From assembly GCF_041296385.1 (NCBI RefSeq), contig NC_091015.1:94472004-94536003 (forward strand): DNA of 64,000 nucleotides, read 5' to 3'. A program made the translations under genes and the position numbers. The DNA is from Aphelocoma coerulescens. Taxonomy: Eukaryota; Chordata; Aves; Passeriformes; Corvidae. Below the pieces are notes generated by a model that was not told where the DNA came from, did not search any database, and saw nothing but the letters and a program-made list of their open reading frames with translations. Below, piece by piece: positions 58,484 to 64,000 of this stretch. Numbering within the stretch: position 1 is the first letter of the stretch; the number at the start of each line of letters is the position of its first letter.

Positions 58484-60033
58484 CAATGGGAGAAAGCAAC
58501 TTCTTTTTTTTTTTTTTTTGCTATATTCTGATGTTAAAGAAATTATTATTTTTAAATATAATACTTTTAAGGCCTTATCCCAATATTTCCAATTGCGTAT
58601 TTAGAAACTTTGAGAATACTAAGGCAAGGAAAGAGATGTTACAGAGATAAGATTTTACTTATATGTTAGGTCTGTACTTGCCTTCCATGCTTTTGTGCCC
58701 ACAGAAGTATTTCTAAATCTTTGCTGCTTCTGACTTGGAGGGCTGCACCTATAATGGAAATTGCTCATTCCTTTTTTCCTAAGCATCTGGTTCTGAAAAT
58801 GGCACTTGAAAGTCCATCATGGAAGAGAGGGAAGAAACCATGTGACGTCAGGTTGGACCACAAAGTTATAAGGTAGAATATAGATGAATATCTTATTTCT
58901 CCTGCTAGCTTTTCTGACAAATGCATAAATTGGTAAACTTTCAGTTAGCTTTCTTGTCAATTTAGGTGCTTTTATATGTTCTCAAGAAACCCTACAGATA
59001 GCAGGAGGATTCTCCTTTGTTTTTCTTATACCTCTTTGTTTCGGTCCAATGAAAAGTCTGTGAACAAATAATGAGAGCCTTTATCTTCTTTTAAACCATT
59101 TCTTCAATACTTGGTCATATTGCATGCAATCCTATTCTACAACTGCAAGTTTTACTGCACTGGTTTTTTTTTGGCATGATCTATGAGTAATTCTTAGGCA
59201 TAGGGACATTTTCTACTCCAGATTTTCTGTTTTTCAGTGTAAAATACTACTTAAGGTGGTTAATAGCAGGTTTTTGTGATTTTAATTCTTTGCATATGCA
59301 AGAAACAATGGCAATTAATTCTGGACATTTAAACAGCTCTATGGAGCTGTTGGCACATTAAGAATACACAATGGCTGGATTTAATCAGATCCATAAAGTA
59401 CTATTGTGATAGATTACATTGCAAGGGAAACTGTAACTGCAGAGTTTCTGTATGCAGTTGGGTACTTGTTATGCCTCATATTTTGTAGTCAGCTTCAGAA
59501 CAGAAATTCTGTAGTGTGTGCTGGCTTTCTATGCGTTTTTAATCTTGAAAGTGTGTTTTGAGCAGCAACATCACCATTGGGCAGAAGGCTAAGTGGAAAG
59601 CTTTTATCCTGTACTCAGAGACAAACATTGTATTGTCTTGTCTTGTTTGCCAAAGAAACAGAGAAGATGTGAAGACTCAGGAAGACTACAGATAGTTGTC
59701 TATCAGAGGCAAGACCCAAGGAAAGCCTGTGAAGGCACAGCAGTTTGACACCCAGTTTTGAGTGATCTATGTTGCTATCTTAAGTTTGGGAAAGCTTAAA
59801 GAAAACTAAAGACAGAATACAAGGAGTTTTATAAATCTAAAAAGGGACAGGTCTGAGAATGCTGCTCTTTGCTGCTCATTCCTGATGCATTTCATGATCT
59901 GCAGAGGTCACCACTCTTTCTCTAGGTGGAACCCTTGTCATGCAGCATGGGGAGCTTAGTGTGAGCATTACTGTAGGTTGGGGGCTTTTCTTTGTGGGAG
60001 AGAGGTGTATGTATGAAGCCTTTATGTAAGTTT

Positions 60034-60037
<4 letters not shown>

Positions 60038-60064
<27 letters not shown>
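60038..60064. repeat. (AT)n microsatellite
   Basis: About thirteen AT units, about 60 bp upstream of a CR1 tail. Confidence 0.95.
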
Positions 60065-60124
60065 GCATACATATTTGCGTATTATGTATGCAGTGAGCAC
60101 GAGAGAGAGGGAAGATATAACAGG

Positions 60125-60378
60125 TCTTGAAGATATGTCAGGGCAGGTTTAGGTTGGATATTAGAAAAAGGTTCTTCACCCAGAGGGTGGTTGGGCACTG
60201 GAACAGCTCCCCAGGGAAGAGTTCACAGCACCAGCCTGACAGAGTTCAAGAAGTGTTTGGACAATGCTCTCAGGCACAGGGTGTGACTCTTGGGCATGGT
60301 GCTGTTCAGGGCCAGGAGCTGGACTTGACGATCCTTGGGGGTCCAATGCAGCTTATTCTGTGATTCTGTGATTCTATT
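60125..60378 (+). mobile_element. CR1 LINE 3' end, short
   Basis: About 250 bp with typical CR1 3' sequence: ggttggatattagaaaaag, gggcactggaacag and acgatccttgggggtcc. It ends in attctgtgattctgtgattc, the CR1 terminal octamer repeats. It is strongly 5'-truncated and contains no complete ORF. Confidence 0.88.
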
Positions 60379-63300
60379 ATATATTAAAAAGCATATAGAT
60401 ATGCAAAAATCTTTACCTTCTGTATTGTGGAATTTAAAGACGAGTGTCCACAATGGCTTAAATCCAAAGGTTGAGAAATACAGCATAACCTAAGTCCGCC
60501 TAATTGTAGCATCATCAGCAATGCTTCTGAATAATAACAAGCAGCAAATCTAAAATTTATTACAAATACCAAGTCTATTGGGTTTTTCAGAGTTAGACCA
60601 GAAAAATACTTGTGTAACTATGCCCACACCTGTGCCCCAGACATGTATGCATGCATACCAGTAGAACTCCTTGGTATTTCAGTGATCCCTTTGAAAGGTC
60701 TGGTATAATATGCTGCTGACAAACCCACTTCTTGTTTGTCATATATGCATAGCTATATAAAAACTTTTCTGGTATATCTGAAGAGTATTTGATGTGCTGA
60801 CTGCTGTAATTTACAGCTAAGATGGAAGAGAGCTGACTTTGTCCTCAGGGGAGCAAAGTACTCTTACTATTTTAACTTTCTTATATGCCTTTCAAAGCAA
60901 ACATTCACACTGAGCTTTGTTTGTGTACAGAAAATCATAGCAAGTTGTAATACAGGTGACAATGCTTTTTTCTTGTAAATGCAGTTCTAAGTATTTCAAG
61001 AATGCCAGCAGTTTTTCTTGGAACTACTTATGTTTCCTGATACACAGATTCATACCCTCTAAATGTTCTTCAAGTAAAATAGTTCACACTGTACACATTT
61101 TTATAAACTCAGGTTGAGAGCCAAAAAGTTCATACAGTAATTTGCCTGTAAAGATTGTTTGTGTATTGCAGTGTAGAATGTTGCCTCCTCCAGTTTTAAG
61201 GTGCGTCGTACTGAAGTGTACAACTTTCTTGAGTAAATATTCCTGGTATTGAAACCCCAACATAAAATTCCAGAGTGTCCCATGAAAGTACAGTAGCACA
61301 GTCATATAAGGGTTCAAAAAGGACAGGGAGATTATGGGTTATGGAAATCAGCTGAAGAAAAGTCTGCTTAGATTTGCTCAAGTATATACTTGTGTTCTAA
61401 GTAGTTTCCTGAAAGAAAGTACATTTTCCTGGTTTTAAATCCTAAAGCTTCCTTAGGTTTCAGTCTATACCCTGAGTTTTTGCATGTGACAGTGGTTCAA
61501 ATGATGTTGAAGCATTTGTCCCTGCTCCTTCAGCATTTTCTGAATGAGGTCCATTAGTTTATTTTTCAGACAATAAAGACATTTTTTCTTCATGTTCTCG
61601 ACTTTAGCTAAATTCACAGAGTCCCTTTAGTTTCTGTCTCACATCTGCTCTAATTTTTCCTTTGATTGTAAATTTTATTAAGCAAACATCCTGCTAGTGT
61701 AAATTAATGAAGTCTTATTGACTTAAATGGGAAAATGGTAGTTCATAACAGCTGATGATTTTGCATTATGTCTTAAATGAATATGTAAAAGAAAATTGGG
61801 ATGCTGTTACTGGCTATGCCATATCCCAAGAATACCCTTAAAGTTATTTATTTTTCCCATGTGTGTTGTTGCATTGCGGTTTTTGTTTGTTTGTTTGTTG
61901 TTTCAGCCAGTATAATCTATGGATCTCTCTCTTTTATTTGCCTTATTTTCTGAATATGCAAATTCTTTTAGTCATGCTATTTTTCTCTGTAGTAAATTGT
62001 CTCTCTAGATGCCTGCTTCCCATCATAAAACAGGTAGGATTAATCAACCTCTGGGAAGGTGTAGAATATCTCTGTCATCTCTAAAGGAAGCATAAATCAT
62101 TAATTTAGACTGGAAAAGGAAGACTGACTTAACCAAATTCTGTCTGTAGTGACTATCTACCTTTATTGTCAAATGGTTCTTTTTTGAGCAGGTATTGAGA
62201 TTTCTGAACTCTGTAAAGCAATTCTGTGGTTTCAAATTTCAATGATATGGGGGAAAAAAACCAAAGGAAAAAGGAGGCATACATTCTGAAAGTGTATTTA
62301 CCATCAGTTTATGAAAAGTACCACTCAGCCTCTACCACTAGTTTTTTGACTAATGTCTCTTTTTAGATGCTTCAGAATATTTTTTGCACTATCAGAACTG
62401 TACCTGAACAACTCGCCCACAATATTCTACTTAGTTAAGCTATAGTCCCCTCCTTTCTTTTTGAAATAGGATATTCATGGGAATGATTTTAGCTGTGGCT
62501 TGATATCTAAATCTTCAGACTTGGCAGTTGTATATTTTCAGTTTCTGTTTGATAGTCTGTAACAGGGATGTCCTTTTCTGGGTTTGCTATTAATCACTAA
62601 CCTAGGCAGCAAGATTATTTGTAATAACAGGTAGGAGAGACTCAAAGTAATCGAATCTGGAAAGGTCAGTGGCAGAGAATTGTTGCCATGTATGAGACAT
62701 TTTTGAACAAGAAATGGAAGGCATCAAGTAGCAGTCCTGTAAATAGGAACATAATCAAAAACGCAGATGGAAAAAAATAAAGGAAAGTAGGTCAGGGATG
62801 ATTCTCCTGATGCAGCCAGAGAATAACTGATGCATGTACTAAAGGCTCTGTCATTTCCATGAAGAGCTTTATCCTACAAAGCCAGCAAAAAATAGAGTTG
62901 AAAGTGGAAGAAGCATTGAGTGGTTCAGAGCCCGTTTGTATTTCAGAGAGATAAACAGGGGCACTGTGTGCAGGAGTCAAGAGTCTGAAAATGCAACAAG
63001 AAGAAAGCTTCAGCGTATTTGTTGTTGGACACCATTTGTTCCCCTCTTGTTAATCAGTCACTTTCCAGTATATATGATGACAAAATTGTTGCTGTGTTGG
63101 TGTTTGTCCACAAATAGCTGGTCTGGTCCTCTGTAAAATGAGTCTTATTAGGATATCATTCATATGGTGTGGTAGTGCTGCTGCAGATTTTGAAAATCTT
63201 TTCCTCATTGCTGCTGGTGGCTTCTGTATTTGGCTAGGACAGACAGATATAACTCATGTGTGTTAATTTGGGCTTAAGGCTATATTTTTAAACCTCATTC

Positions 63301-64000
63301 TCAAGTTTGTAAGCACTCAGAATCTGTGTTGGAATCCAGACCTGCTGCTATTTAGGGATTATTTTTATTCACAGCCTATTGTTTCTAAGGACACCATCAG
63401 TCAGGGCATTATGTTGAGTGAACATACATCAGTTTGACAGAAAGTGTCCTAGTCTCTACATTCACCACTTGAACAGTTTCAGTCATTCTAATTTCAGTTT
63501 CTCTCCATGTGCATTCAGATGCCATTACTTGTTTGTCTTGTCTCTGATAGATGTTTGCATAACATTTTTATACCTTTTCTTTGGGTGGTGGAAATCAAGA
63601 CAGTTCCCCCTGTTTATGCTTGCAGTTGCTTCAAGCTACTTCAATAATGCAAAATGGCAACCAATTTTTCTGGGACAGATCTTGGGTCCTCAGAGTTCCG
63701 TTTGCACAGGGAAATATGCTGGAAGCGTGGTGTTTGCCCAATAGGAGAAGTGAGCTACAGGTGGTTAAAGATATCAAAAAACTCACAGAAAATATCACTG
63801 CAGAGCTCCAAAGGCTTCTGAGTCTAAAAATATCTAGATAATATCTGTACAAATGCACTCTTTTTGGATAATTTATGCTCAGCCAGAAACATTTATTAGT
63901 TCTGAATACATTATTCAGTATGAATAATACCCATTGCCAATATTCTGTTAGAGCAGTCATCTAAACTTAATAGAGCTTTTTTTCTAATTATGCTTTTGTT
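60379..64000. other. Intergenic or intronic, no gene identified
   Basis: AT-rich sequence with a (GTTT)n run near 61880-61897. Exon-like open stretches at 61907-62032 and 63624-63841 have splice-like AGs but no homology I can recognise. Confidence 0.4.

Noticed and set aside
61907..62032. Hydrophobic open stretch between tttcag and CAG|gtagga
   Set aside because: Phases would fit the 47.17 kb donor, but the intron would be about 15 kb and TM-like translations are common by chance in T-rich DNA. Not strong enough to list as an exon.
1..64000. CRISPR arrays, bacterial operons, rRNA or tRNA genes
   Set aside because: No regularly spaced repeats, no ribosomal or tRNA-like sequence was seen, and the genome is clearly vertebrate.

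Overview
The window is vertebrate nuclear DNA, almost certainly from a bird and probably a songbird. It is AT-rich, intron-dominated and has no operon-like gene packing. It carries several 5'-truncated CR1 LINE tails ending in ATTCTATG/ATTCTGTG-like repeats, and several LTRs of the kinds common in passerine genomes. The species is inferred, not shown.

Region 1 (1-30 kb, + strand) is the 3' end of one large gene. Seven exons with good splice sites and matching phases encode the last 271 residues of an ABCA-type transporter: most of the second nucleotide-binding domain (Q-loop, ABC signature, Walker B, H-loop) and a short tail with the VFINFA motif. The sequence matches ABCA13 better than ABCA12. 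The Walker A exon lies upstream of the window. The introns (0.9-12.2 kb) are nearly free of recognisable transposons. Candidate poly(A) signals lie about 0.85 kb after the stop.

Region 2 (30-48 kb) is mostly intergenic. It holds a truncated CR1, four LTR-like remnants (two of them adjacent and in opposite orientation near 39.4-41.1 kb), and a few unidentified exon-like open stretches. The best of these is a cysteine/histidine-rich, RING-like exon at 41.41-41.54 kb.

Region 3 (48.19-50.42 kb) is the most striking part. It is a complete 2.23 kb LTR element on the minus strand with two LTRs of about 290 bp, perfect 6-bp target-site duplications, a plausible primer binding site, and no pol or env. 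Its interior has a gag-like leader ORF, a very GC-rich stretch, and an intronless cold-shock domain of the vertebrate Y-box (YBX) type with a Pro/Phe-rich tail. All three parts share one reading frame, interrupted only by two TGA codons. It looks like a non-autonomous endogenous retroelement that captured a host Y-box mRNA.

Region 4 (50.4-64 kb) is intergenic or an intron of an unseen gene. It contains three more CR1 fragments, a 1.16 kb LTR-like block, a 52-bp tandem duplication, microsatellites, and one long unexplained open frame near 56.3-57.1 kb.
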